In this document: piece by piece, positions 1-5,868 of the stretch | How positions within the stretch are numbered: the first letter of the stretch is position 1 | Layout: every line of letters begins with the position of its first letter | Assembly (NCBI GenBank): GCA_004357505.1 | Contig: SMWC01000037.1 | Coordinates: 1 to 6,594, forward strand | Origin: Gammaproteobacteria bacterium | GTDB taxonomy: Bacteria; Pseudomonadota; Gammaproteobacteria; Steroidobacterales; Rariloculaceae | Direction: 5' to 3' | Length of the DNA: 6,594 bases | Translations under genes and position numbers: made by a program | The notes under the pieces: generated by a model | What the model was told of the DNA's origin: nothing | Databases searched by the model: none | Seen by the model: only the letters and a program-made list of their open reading frames with translations

Positions 1-294
1 AGAATCGCCATCACCCTATTCTGCTTTCTGACGTTGATTGCGGTTCTTGGGGCCTTGGTCATGCTGCTCTGGAACGCTCTTTTGCCCGAGCTTTTCAATG
101 CCCCCACACTCAGCTATTGGCAGGCGGTCGGTGTGCTACTGCTTTCTCATCTCCTGTTTCGCGGCACACCGTTGTATGGGCTGCGGGCGCGGCGTCATGC
201 ACGCCGGCGCTTGCGCGAGAGGTGGGCCGCAATGACGACCGAAGAACGTTCGGCGATCAACGACGAACTCGGCATCCCGTCGGACGGGACGTAA
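1..294 (+). CDS. Small membrane protein, 3' part (5' end outside window)
   Basis: The reading frame is open from base 1 to a TAA at 292-294, giving 97 visible residues, so the gene starts upstream of the window. A TTG at base 34 could be read as a start, but the codons before it (RIAITLFCFLT) are already hydrophobic and continue the same membrane segment, so it is more likely internal. Two hydrophobic segments are visible, at roughly residues 2-24 and 40-53, joined by a short loop (NALLPELFNAPTLSYWQ). A very basic stretch (RARRHARRRLRERW) and an acidic tail (MTTEERSAINDELG) follow. From memory, this layout recalls a widespread family of small uncharacterised inner-membrane proteins, some found next to ECF sigma factor genes. 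No function can be assigned. It is convergent with, and directly abuts, the next gene. Confidence 0.7.
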   Translation, partial: RIAITLFCFLTLIAVLGALVMLLWNALLPELFNAPTLSYWQAVGVLLLSHLLFRGTPLYGLRARRHARRRLRERWAAMTTEERSAINDELGIPSDGT

Positions 295-510
295 CTAGTC
301 GACTTCTCCAGCATAGGGATTGCACGCGCCCATGATCCGGAGGCCATTGTCGACTTGATAGTCCACGTCATTAGGCCCGCAGCCGAGTTCTTTTGACCAT
401 GTGACGAGCGTCGTAACGACCTCGGTTCGATCAGTTAGCTCGAATTCCTGGAATTGGCCGTCGGGCCCCCAAAGCTTTAAGTTCAAGGTCTCGCTCATCG
501 TGTTATTCAC
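295..510 (-). CDS. Hypothetical protein, 71 residues
   Basis: I do not recognise this protein. The preferred start is GTG at 510, preceded by AGGTGA about 11 bases upstream; an ATG at 498 would give 67 residues but has no visible Shine-Dalgarno sequence. The product is acidic and soluble, with no signal peptide or membrane segment. The N-terminal half reads like alternating beta strands (LNLKLWGPDGQFQEFEL), followed by a likely helix (EVVTTLVTWSKEL) and a C-terminal part with two cysteines, C44 and C63. It ends in TAG directly against the TAA of the convergent upstream gene. It is divergent from the CoA-transferase gene, with only 34 bases between the two starts. Amino acid composition looks like a real globular protein, but the call rests on an open frame, context and composition only. 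Confidence 0.55.
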   Translation of the reverse strand: MNNTMSETLNLKLWGPDGQFQEFELTDRTEVVTTLVTWSKELGCGPNDVDYQVDNGLRIMGACNPYAGEVD

Positions 511-533
511 ATCTTACCCAATCACCTGATGTC

Positions 534-537
534 GGAG
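534..537 (+). promoter_or_regulatory. Ribosome binding site deciding a TTG start
   Basis: GGAG lies 7 bases before the TTG at 545. It supports TTG as the start of the CoA-transferase. The first in-frame ATG (587) would remove the conserved N-terminal strand that begins the family's Rossmann-like fold. An in-frame stop TGA at 527-529 rules out any start further upstream. Confidence 0.65.
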
Positions 538-544
538 TAGATCT

Positions 545-1732
545 TTGGACGCAGCCGGGCCTCTCGAAAATATCCGCGTCCTGGAAATGACCGAGGCGTT
601 AGCCGGACCCTATTGCGGCATGATGCTAGGAGATCTGGGCGCTGATGTCATCAAAATCGAGCGCCCTGGTATCGGTGACCAGTCTCGTCATTGGGGCCCT
701 CCGTTCGTCCAAGCAGAGAGTGCGTACTTTCTCTCGGTGAACCGGAATAAACGCAGTCTGGAATTGGATATCAAAGCACCAGAGGATCTCGCTGTCCTTC
801 ATCAACTCGTGACACGCAGCGATGTCTTTATCACGAATATTCCGCGTATGACTTCTCTGAAGAATGCCAAGATCGATCCTGATTCTTTGCGCCAGATCAA
901 CCCGCGACTAATCTATGCGGCTATCAGCGGTTATGGTCACAGTGGACCCAAAGCCAGTCGCGGCGGCTACGATATCATCGCGCAAGGGGAAGCAGGGCTG
1001 ATGGCATTAACCGGAGAGCCTGAAGGCGTCGCGAGTCGTTTCCCCGCGCCGATGGCCGATATCACGGCCGGAATCTATACCGTCATGGGAATCCAGGCCG
1101 CACTGTACGCCCGTGACACTCGAGAGCCTGGCGTGGGCCAATTTATCGACGTGTCGTTGGTTGATTCACAGACGACATGGCTCACCAATATCGGTGGGAG
1201 TTATTTTGCCGACGGCGAACGTCCCGCTCGACTCGGCAACGCGCATCCCACTATTAGCCCATATCAGCCGCTTAGAGCCAGGGACGAGGTGATCATTGTT
1301 GCCGTCGGCACCGAACGACTCTGGGAACGGTTTTGCGGTGTCCTGGGCGTTGCCGGCACACTCATGGTCGATCCTCGGTTCGCAACGAATCAGCTGCGCA
1401 ATCAACACCGCGAAGAGTTGATCATTCTGCTGGAAGAGATCTTGAGAACTCGTGATGCTCACGAGTGGCTCGAGGACTTGATTGATAACGGTATTCCGTC
1501 AGGCCCGATAAATTTTCCGGACCAGACGTTGACGGATGAGCATCTGATCGCTCGTGGCATGATTGTTGAACTCGAGCACCCATCGTTAGGGGTCATCAAG
1601 TCCATTGGCAACCCGATCAGGATGGCCGAGAATGGGCCGACGTACCGGCGCTATCCCCCGAGACTGGGTGAACACAACGCGGAGATCAGAGCCGAACTAG
1701 CTGCCGACAGCGATGCAGAGGAAAACCGATGA
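545..1732 (+). CDS. Class III (CaiB/BaiF family) CoA-transferase
   Basis: The 395-residue product has the full length of a family III CoA-transferase, which moves CoA between a thioester donor and a carboxylic acid in the cytoplasm. Visible signatures in order: the N-terminal LENIRVLEMTEALAGPYCG (7-25), LGADVIKIERPG (31-42), NRNKRSLELD (66-75), SGYGHSGP (128-135), and PMADITAG with the probable catalytic aspartate D172, equivalent to the Asp169 nucleophile of formyl-CoA transferase. The GNAHPTISPYQ motif (231-241) and the C-terminal GIPSGPIN region are also present. There is no signal peptide. The substrate cannot be read from sequence: formyl-CoA, carnitine, succinyl, mesaconyl and bile acid enzymes all share these motifs. 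The gene starts at TTG with a good ribosome binding site. Its TGA overlaps the ATG of the next gene (ATGA), so the two are almost certainly co-transcribed and translationally coupled. Confidence 0.93.
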   Translation: MDAAGPLENIRVLEMTEALAGPYCGMMLGDLGADVIKIERPGIGDQSRHWGPPFVQAESAYFLSVNRNKRSLELDIKAPEDLAVLHQLVTRSDVFITNIPRMTSLKNAKIDPDSLRQINPRLIYAAISGYGHSGPKASRGGYDIIAQGEAGLMALTGEPEGVASRFPAPMADITAGIYTVMGIQAALYARDTREPGVGQFIDVSLVDSQTTWLTNIGGSYFADGERPARLGNAHPTISPYQPLRARDEVIIVAVGTERLWERFCGVLGVAGTLMVDPRFATNQLRNQHREELIILLEEILRTRDAHEWLEDLIDNGIPSGPINFPDQTLTDEHLIARGMIVELEHPSLGVIKSIGNPIRMAENGPTYRRYPPRLGEHNAEIRAELAADSDAEENR

Positions 1733-2925
1733 CAGTTCTCGCCTCTCGACGTGCGTTCCTGGGCTACCTTGCCGCTAGCCCCGCGTTTACGCCCATGAGT
1801 TGCGCGTACGCGCAGCTCGCAGGCATCGGCGAGGATCGGGTTATCGATAACGCGGCCGACGCTATTAACGTCTTCGACTTCGAGCCCGTCGCAAAACGAA
1901 ACTTAACTAGTGCCCACTACACCTATATGGCGATGGGTGTGGATGATGGCGCGACGTTGCTAGCGAATCGGCAGGGTTTCGAGCACCTTCAAATTCGGCC
2001 ACGGCGCTTAGTCGATGTCCGCAATATCGATACCCGGATCGAGCTGTTCGGGATCAGTCATGCCTCGCCGGTGATTATTGCGCCTTGCGGTACTCATAAG
2101 ATGTTTCACCCGGATGGTGAGCTCGCGGTCGCTAGAGCCTCAGCGACGCGTGACTGCCTGCAGATACTCTCAACGGTAACGACGACTAGCGTGGAGGACG
2201 TCAACCGGGCTAGAGGCGCGCCCGTGTGGTACCAACTTTATCCAACGGAGGACTGGCGCATCACCGAAGCCCTAGTGAAGCGTGCAGAGGACGCGGGTTG
2301 CCCGGCGGTTGCCGTGACGGTCGATCTGCCGAACAGTAACCGCGAGGCGATCGATCGGTTCCGGCGGGCGATCAACCCCGAGTGCCTCGCGTGTCACGAG
2401 CCCGGTCTAGAAGGGTCCGTTAGACGCAAGCCGATGTTCGACGGTTTGGACCTATCCGCGATCAACAACACACGCGCACCTCAGATGGACTGGGATTTTG
2501 TCGAGCGACTCAAGAATCTCACCTCGATGAAGGTGCTACTGAAAGGGATCGTCACGCACGAGGACGCAAGCCTTGCGCTGCAGTATGGTGTCGACGGACT
2601 AATCGTCTCCAATCACGGGGGGCGAGCGATCGACAGCCGTCGGGCGACCATCGAATCGCTGCCGGAAGTCGTCGACGCCATCGGCGGTAGGATACCCGTG
2701 TTGGTAGATGGCGGGTTCCGGCGTGGCACGGACATTTTCAAGGCGCTAGCAATCGGAGCAGACGCCATCTGTATCGGCCGCCCGTATCTATGGGGTTTGA
2801 GCGCTTTTGGCCAGGATGGTGTTGAGAGTGTGCTGGATGTCCTCAATCGAGAACTCGAGATCATGATGCAGCAGGCCGGCACACCCAATCTCGGCGCCAT
2901 CGCCAGAAATTTCCTGGTTGTCTAA
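1729..2925 (+). CDS. Tat-exported FMN-dependent alpha-hydroxy acid dehydrogenase with a CxxCH motif
   Basis: The 398-residue protein belongs to the FMN-dependent 2-hydroxy acid oxidase/dehydrogenase family (glycolate oxidase, L-lactate dehydrogenase LldD, mandelate dehydrogenase), which oxidises 2-hydroxy acids to 2-oxo acids. Aligned by eye with spinach glycolate oxidase, the active site is complete: Y66 (Tyr24), Y171 (Tyr129), D199 (Asp157), R205 (Arg164), K272 (Lys230), and SNHGGR with H296 and R299 (His254, Arg257). The FMN phosphate region DGGFRRGTD (327-335) and GRP (350-352) are present. The N-terminus carries a twin-arginine signal, SRRAFLG (6-12), then a short hydrophobic stretch and a possible cleavage site after AYA (26-28), implying export of the folded flavoprotein. 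C219-L-A-C222-H223 in the variable loop after strand 4 is a canonical haem-c attachment motif. The glycolate oxidase position Thr78 is C120 here. The start ATG has AGAGGA 6 bases upstream. Substrate and electron acceptor are unknown. Confidence 0.93.
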   Translation: MTVLASRRAFLGYLAASPAFTPMSCAYAQLAGIGEDRVIDNAADAINVFDFEPVAKRNLTSAHYTYMAMGVDDGATLLANRQGFEHLQIRPRRLVDVRNIDTRIELFGISHASPVIIAPCGTHKMFHPDGELAVARASATRDCLQILSTVTTTSVEDVNRARGAPVWYQLYPTEDWRITEALVKRAEDAGCPAVAVTVDLPNSNREAIDRFRRAINPECLACHEPGLEGSVRRKPMFDGLDLSAINNTRAPQMDWDFVERLKNLTSMKVLLKGIVTHEDASLALQYGVDGLIVSNHGGRAIDSRRATIESLPEVVDAIGGRIPVLVDGGFRRGTDIFKALAIGADAICIGRPYLWGLSAFGQDGVESVLDVLNRELEIMMQQAGTPNLGAIARNFLVV

Positions 2926-3797
2926 GGCGGCATCTCGAGATTCTTCAGGTAATCGCGAAAATCACCGCCTAGCTCCGGGTGACGCATCCCGTACTCCACC
3001 GTCGCTCGCAGGTAGCCCAGCTTGCTACCGCAGTCATAGCGAATACCTTCGAATGGCAGGGCATGGACCGGTTCATCGGCGATTAGTCTCGCAATGGCGT
3101 CTGTCAGTTGGATTTCATTTCCAGCTCCTCTTCCCGTCGATTCGAGTTTCTCGAATATTCCCGGAGTGAGTACGTAGCGCCCGACCACGCCTAGAGTCGA
3201 AGGCGCATCCTCCGGTTTGGGCTTCTCAATAATTTTCGTAATGCGTTGTACTCCGTCTGCTACGGACTCGACTGCCACAATGCCGTAACTTTCAGTCTGA
3301 TCCTTCGGTACGGTTTCGACGCCTAGAACACTGCAGCCATGCCGGCCGAAGTGATCCTTCATTTGCTTTAGGCATGAAATCTCGCTGTAGATTAAGTCAT
3401 CCGCCAGATGGACGAAAAACGGCTCATCGCCGACTACGGGTCTTGCGCATAGAACAGCGTGACCGAGTCCGAGCGGCACGCCCTGGCGAATGTAGATGCA
3501 GTTCACGCCACTCGGAACAATATCGCGCACCACGGCCAGCAACCCGTGCTCGCCTGCCTTACTAAGCGCTCTCTCCAACTCGACATCCGTATCGAAATGG
3601 TCCTCGATCGCCCGCTTAGAGGAGCCTGTGACGAATACTAACTTCTGCACACCGGCCGCCAATGCTTCTTCCACGGCATATTGAATCAGCGGTTTGTCCA
3701 CGATCGGCAGCATCTCCTTCGGAGAGGCTTTGGTGGCGGGAAGAAAGCGCGTTCCTCGGCCGGCAACCGGGAATACGACTGAGCGAATTGTTGACAT
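2922..3797 (-). CDS. galU: UTP-glucose-1-phosphate uridylyltransferase
   Basis: The 291-residue product matches bacterial GalU in length and motifs. It makes UDP-glucose from UTP and glucose-1-phosphate in the cytoplasm, feeding lipopolysaccharide core, glucan and exopolysaccharide synthesis. The nucleotide-binding loop is VAGRGTRFLPATK (11-23). KEMLPIVDKPLIQY (27-40), QGVPLGLGHAV (105-115), the metal-binding ADD (132-134), EKPKP (191-195), GNEIQLTDAI (226-235) and YDCGSKLGY (254-262) follow. The start is uncertain by one codon: TTG at 3800 directly precedes ATG at 3797, and a perfect AGGAGG lies 9 bases from the TTG and 12 from the ATG. I chose ATG because MSTIR is the conventional beginning. 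A hairpin terminator upstream separates it from the ComEA-like gene, so it probably has its own promoter. Its TAG overlaps the TAA of the convergent dehydrogenase gene. Confidence 0.95.
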   Translation of the reverse strand: MSTIRSVVFPVAGRGTRFLPATKASPKEMLPIVDKPLIQYAVEEALAAGVQKLVFVTGSSKRAIEDHFDTDVELERALSKAGEHGLLAVVRDIVPSGVNCIYIRQGVPLGLGHAVLCARPVVGDEPFFVHLADDLIYSEISCLKQMKDHFGRHGCSVLGVETVPKDQTESYGIVAVESVADGVQRITKIIEKPKPEDAPSTLGVVGRYVLTPGIFEKLESTGRGAGNEIQLTDAIARLIADEPVHALPFEGIRYDCGSKLGYLRATVEYGMRHPELGGDFRDYLKNLEMPP

Positions 3798-3809
3798 CAA
3801 CGACCGATC

Positions 3810-3815
3810 CCTCCT
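3810..3815 (-). promoter_or_regulatory. Consensus Shine-Dalgarno of galU
   Basis: Reads AGGAGG on the minus strand, the full anti-Shine-Dalgarno complement. It is 9 bases from a TTG (3800) and 12 from the adjacent ATG (3797), so spacing favours TTG while codon strength favours ATG. Both may be used. Confidence 0.7.
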
Positions 3816-3902
3816 CGATATTTAGCGCTCGATGCCGCCAGGCAGGCTGATTGTCGTAGCGCACAGAATCATGATACCGGAGAAGTCTGATTAGCATAAG
3901 AG

Positions 3903-3933
3903 AAGCCCGAGCGGATGGTGATCCGCCGGGCTT
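3903..3933 (-). terminator. Hairpin terminator after the ComEA-like gene
   Basis: An inverted repeat forms a 13-bp stem: AAGCCCG pairs with CGGGCTT and GCGGAT with ATCCGC, with one bulged base and a 4-base loop. On the minus strand it lies about 45 bases after the ComEA-like stop codon and is followed by a moderately T-rich stretch (CTCTTATGC). On the plus strand no T-run follows, so minus-strand termination is the better reading. The T-tract is imperfect, so termination may be leaky, allowing some read-through into galU. Confidence 0.65.
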
Positions 3934-3977
3934 ACTCCCGAGGACGCAGTCGATGCCGAAAACTTTTGCGGCTGAAG

Positions 3978-4250
3978 CTAAAAGTCGCTGATGAGGATAT
4001 TGATCCTGTTCATCTCGACGATGCGTTCTCCGATACCAGTGACTCGAGTGAGTGCCTCCGGAGTCGCGAAGTCGCCGTTTATCTCTCTATCTTCGACAAT
4101 AGCGGCAGCCAGAACCGGGCCGACGCCGGTCAGCTCGAGCGCCAGCGTTTCAGCATCTGCCGTATTGATGTTGACCGGTCCTGCGTACAGGGCTACAGAA
4201 CCTAGACCGAAGACCAACAGGCATAGCAACTCTCTGCATTTCGCTCTCAT
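3978..4250 (-). CDS. ComEA-like periplasmic helix-hairpin-helix protein
   Basis: The 90-residue protein has a Sec-type signal peptide: basic MRAKCR, hydrophobic LLCLLVFGLGSVAL, and probable cleavage after LYA (residue 23). The mature part begins GPVNINTADAETLALEL, the hallmark opening of the ComEA family. Two helix-hairpin-helix hairpins follow, centred on GVGP (42-45) and GIGE (72-75). Such domains bind double-stranded DNA without sequence specificity through the backbone. In competent bacteria ComEA pulls DNA into the periplasm; in others short ComEA-like proteins (for example E. coli YbaV) have no settled role. No other competence gene is in the window. The start ATG has AAGGAG 7 bases upstream. 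It lies 110 bases after lapB on the same strand, so it may be read from the lapAB transcript or from its own promoter. Confidence 0.88.
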   Translation of the reverse strand: MRAKCRELLCLLVFGLGSVALYAGPVNINTADAETLALELTGVGPVLAAAIVEDREINGDFATPEALTRVTGIGERIVEMNRINILISDF

Positions 4251-4360
4251 GAGCCTTCTCCTTAGACGTTTTCAGATAGTGGGAGGGAGGATGCTAACGA
4301 GTGAGAGATGATCCGGCAGCCCTCTAATCGGGTGGCTTCGGCTAGAAATCAAGAGATGGT

Positions 4361-5545
4361 TTACGCAACCAGTCGCTCGAACTGAAATGCCTGAATCGGC
4401 CTGATGGTTTCCCAGGCCTTGCAGCTAGGGCAGTGCCAAATAAGTCGCTGGGTACTGTAGCCACAACTCGTACATCGATATCGCGCGCTCGATAACGCGA
4501 GTTGCCGCAGGCCCCGGGTGATACGCAGAATAGCTTGCTCGCGGTTCGCTTGCGGTAACTCACTGAAGTGGACCGTGTCGATTAGAGTTGCGATGACATC
4601 GTGCTGAAGTATGAACGCTTCGACACAGTCACGGAATATCGGTGGCGCGGTCAGGCCGTTGATGATAACTGCAAAGGCTAAGTTCTTTTTTACGTCGTCA
4701 CCCTTGGCGATGAGCCTTTCCAGATAGCGTTCTAATTCCTGTTGCCGATTCGTGGCCTCGTAGCACGCAACGAGCTGAGGTAGAACCTCGACCATGAGTC
4801 TTTGGTCTGTTTCCAGGACCTGTTCGTACAGGCGCAGTGCCTGTGCGAAGTCCTCTTCTTCTTGGGCGATTGCAGCCCGGATCAATGTGCCACGAAATGC
4901 ACCAGTCTCGCTCCTGACCGAACTCTTGAGATACTGGCGAGCTAAATCAAGGTTGCCGCTGAGTCGAGCTCGCTCGGCAAGCTCGCAGTAGTAATGGGCG
5001 ACTTGAGACGACTTCTCACCGGTCATAACTTCCAGTTCTCGATGGGCCTCTATCGCTTTGGTCCAGTCGCTCTCGCGCTCATAAATATCGACGAGGTTCT
5101 CCAACGCCGCCTGCCCTAGCGTGGGGCTGCCACGCAACTCGGAGAATAATTTCTCGGCGCGATCGAACAGGCCAGCGCCCAAATAGTCCTGTGCTAATGA
5201 GAATAATGCCTGATGTCGCTGAGATTCGTTGAGGTTCGGCCGCGCCAGAAGATTCTGGTGGACGCGGATAGCGCGCTCGACTTCACCACGCCGCCTGAAG
5301 AGATGACCCAGCGCAAAGTGCGTCTCCAGCGTGTCATCGTCGACCTTGGCCATGCGCATGAACAGTTCCAGTGCGTCATCGGTCTGGCGATTCAGGACGA
5401 AGTTCAGACCCCGTAAATAGTCGGCGTTTACCGGAGGCGGTGGTGGTTCACCGTGATTGCGAACAGAATAGCGGGCAAAGAGCCAGCCTAAGCCTGCCGC
5501 CACGATGAATAGCCCAGCCAGTATGAATGTTGCTTCAGTTGGCAT
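4361..5545 (-). CDS. lapB: Lipopolysaccharide assembly protein B
   Basis: The 394-residue product matches LapB (YciM; E. coli protein 389 residues). LapB is an inner-membrane adaptor that promotes FtsH degradation of LpxC and so restrains lipopolysaccharide synthesis. It has one N-terminal membrane segment (about 6-24), a run of tetratricopeptide repeats from about residue 42 to 345 (YLRGLNFVLNRQTDDALELF, HFALGHLFRRRGEVERAI and others), and a C-terminal rubredoxin-like zinc site. The zinc cysteines are C358 and C361 (CTSC) and C372 and C375 (CPSC), essentially the E. coli positions. I chose the ATG at 5545 because the membrane segment follows directly, as in the family; a TTG at 5590 would add 15 unlikely residues. 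It overlaps lapA by 11 bases and has no clear ribosome binding site, suggesting translational coupling. Five consecutive prolines occur at 34-38. Confidence 0.95.
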   Translation of the reverse strand: MPTEATFILAGLFIVAAGLGWLFARYSVRNHGEPPPPPVNADYLRGLNFVLNRQTDDALELFMRMAKVDDDTLETHFALGHLFRRRGEVERAIRVHQNLLARPNLNESQRHQALFSLAQDYLGAGLFDRAEKLFSELRGSPTLGQAALENLVDIYERESDWTKAIEAHRELEVMTGEKSSQVAHYYCELAERARLSGNLDLARQYLKSSVRSETGAFRGTLIRAAIAQEEEDFAQALRLYEQVLETDQRLMVEVLPQLVACYEATNRQQELERYLERLIAKGDDVKKNLAFAVIINGLTAPPIFRDCVEAFILQHDVIATLIDTVHFSELPQANREQAILRITRGLRQLALSSARYRCTSCGYSTQRLIWHCPSCKAWETIRPIQAFQFERLVA

Positions 5546-5840
5546 CTTGCAGCGGAAGGCTGCGTAGGCTACTGACCTCCGCCTCGGCAAGCTTCAGATT
5601 GCGACGCAGACGCCGTTTCTCCCTGGTCATGCGGAATAAGGCCAAGCCGGCAGTCATGAGTCCGAATAGCCAACCGATGCCAAAACACACGGCGAAGGCA
5701 AGTGCTATGGAGACATCGTCAAGGCGCGTAAAACCCACATCCACGGATACTGTATCCGGATTGTTGTAAGCGAATACCGCAGCTAGCAGCGCTACAAGGA
5801 GTAACGACATTAACAGTACGGTCTTGCGTACCGTGGTCAA
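5535..5840 (-). CDS. lapA: Lipopolysaccharide assembly protein A
   Basis: The 101-residue protein matches LapA (YciS, DUF1049 family), the small inner-membrane partner of LapB in lipopolysaccharide control. It has two membrane segments, about 6-25 (TVLLMSLLLVALLAAVFAYN) and 43-69 (VSIALAFAVCFGIGWLFGLM and onward). Between them is the family's NPDTVSVDVGF element, and a basic, coiled-coil-like tail (RMTREKRRLRRNLKLAEAEV) follows. The start is TTG at 5840, supported by AGGAA 8 bases upstream. The ATG at 5810 has no ribosome binding site and would cut the first membrane segment. It lies 28 bases after ihfB and overlaps lapB by 11 bases, so ihfB-lapA-lapB probably form one transcript. Confidence 0.92.
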   Translation of the reverse strand: MTTVRKTVLLMSLLLVALLAAVFAYNNPDTVSVDVGFTRLDDVSIALAFAVCFGIGWLFGLMTAGLALFRMTREKRRLRRNLKLAEAEVSSLRSLPLQDAN

Positions 5841-5848
5841 GTTCTATG

Positions 5849-5853
5849 TTCCT
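5849..5853 (-). promoter_or_regulatory. Ribosome binding site deciding the lapA TTG start
   Basis: Reads AGGAA on the minus strand, 8 bases before TTG at 5840. It is the only plausible Shine-Dalgarno sequence near the possible lapA starts and keeps the first membrane segment intact. Confidence 0.55.
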
Positions 5854-5868
5854 GGATTCAATCTGCTG

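Noticed and set aside
34..294. Complete 86-residue gene starting at TTG 34
   Set aside because: The frame is open to the window edge and the residues before TTG continue the same hydrophobic segment, so the gene more likely starts upstream.
1166..1462. Minus-strand open frame inside the CoA-transferase
   Set aside because: Lies wholly within a well-conserved gene, with no ribosome binding site and no recognisable protein features.
2613..2900. Minus-strand open frame inside the dehydrogenase
   Set aside because: Low-complexity, serine- and proline-rich translation antisense to conserved FMN-binding motifs.
3871..3876. TATCAT on the minus strand as a galU -10 box
   Set aside because: It matches five of six -10 bases and is in the right region, but no acceptable -35 hexamer lies 16-18 bases upstream, so it is not listed as a promoter.
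3616..3897. Minus-strand frame of 93 codons upstream of and overlapping galU
   Set aside because: It runs through the galU promoter region and into galU in another frame, and the translation looks like out-of-frame sequence.
4313..4342. Inverted repeat after lapB (CCG/AGCC against GGCT/CGG) as a terminator
   Set aside because: The stem is broken by mismatches and no T-run follows on the minus strand.
5546..5590. Upstream TTG start extending LapB by 15 residues
   Set aside because: The added residues (MPRRRSVAYAAFRCK) do not resemble LapB N-termini, which begin directly with the membrane segment, and the overlap with lapA would grow to 56 bases.
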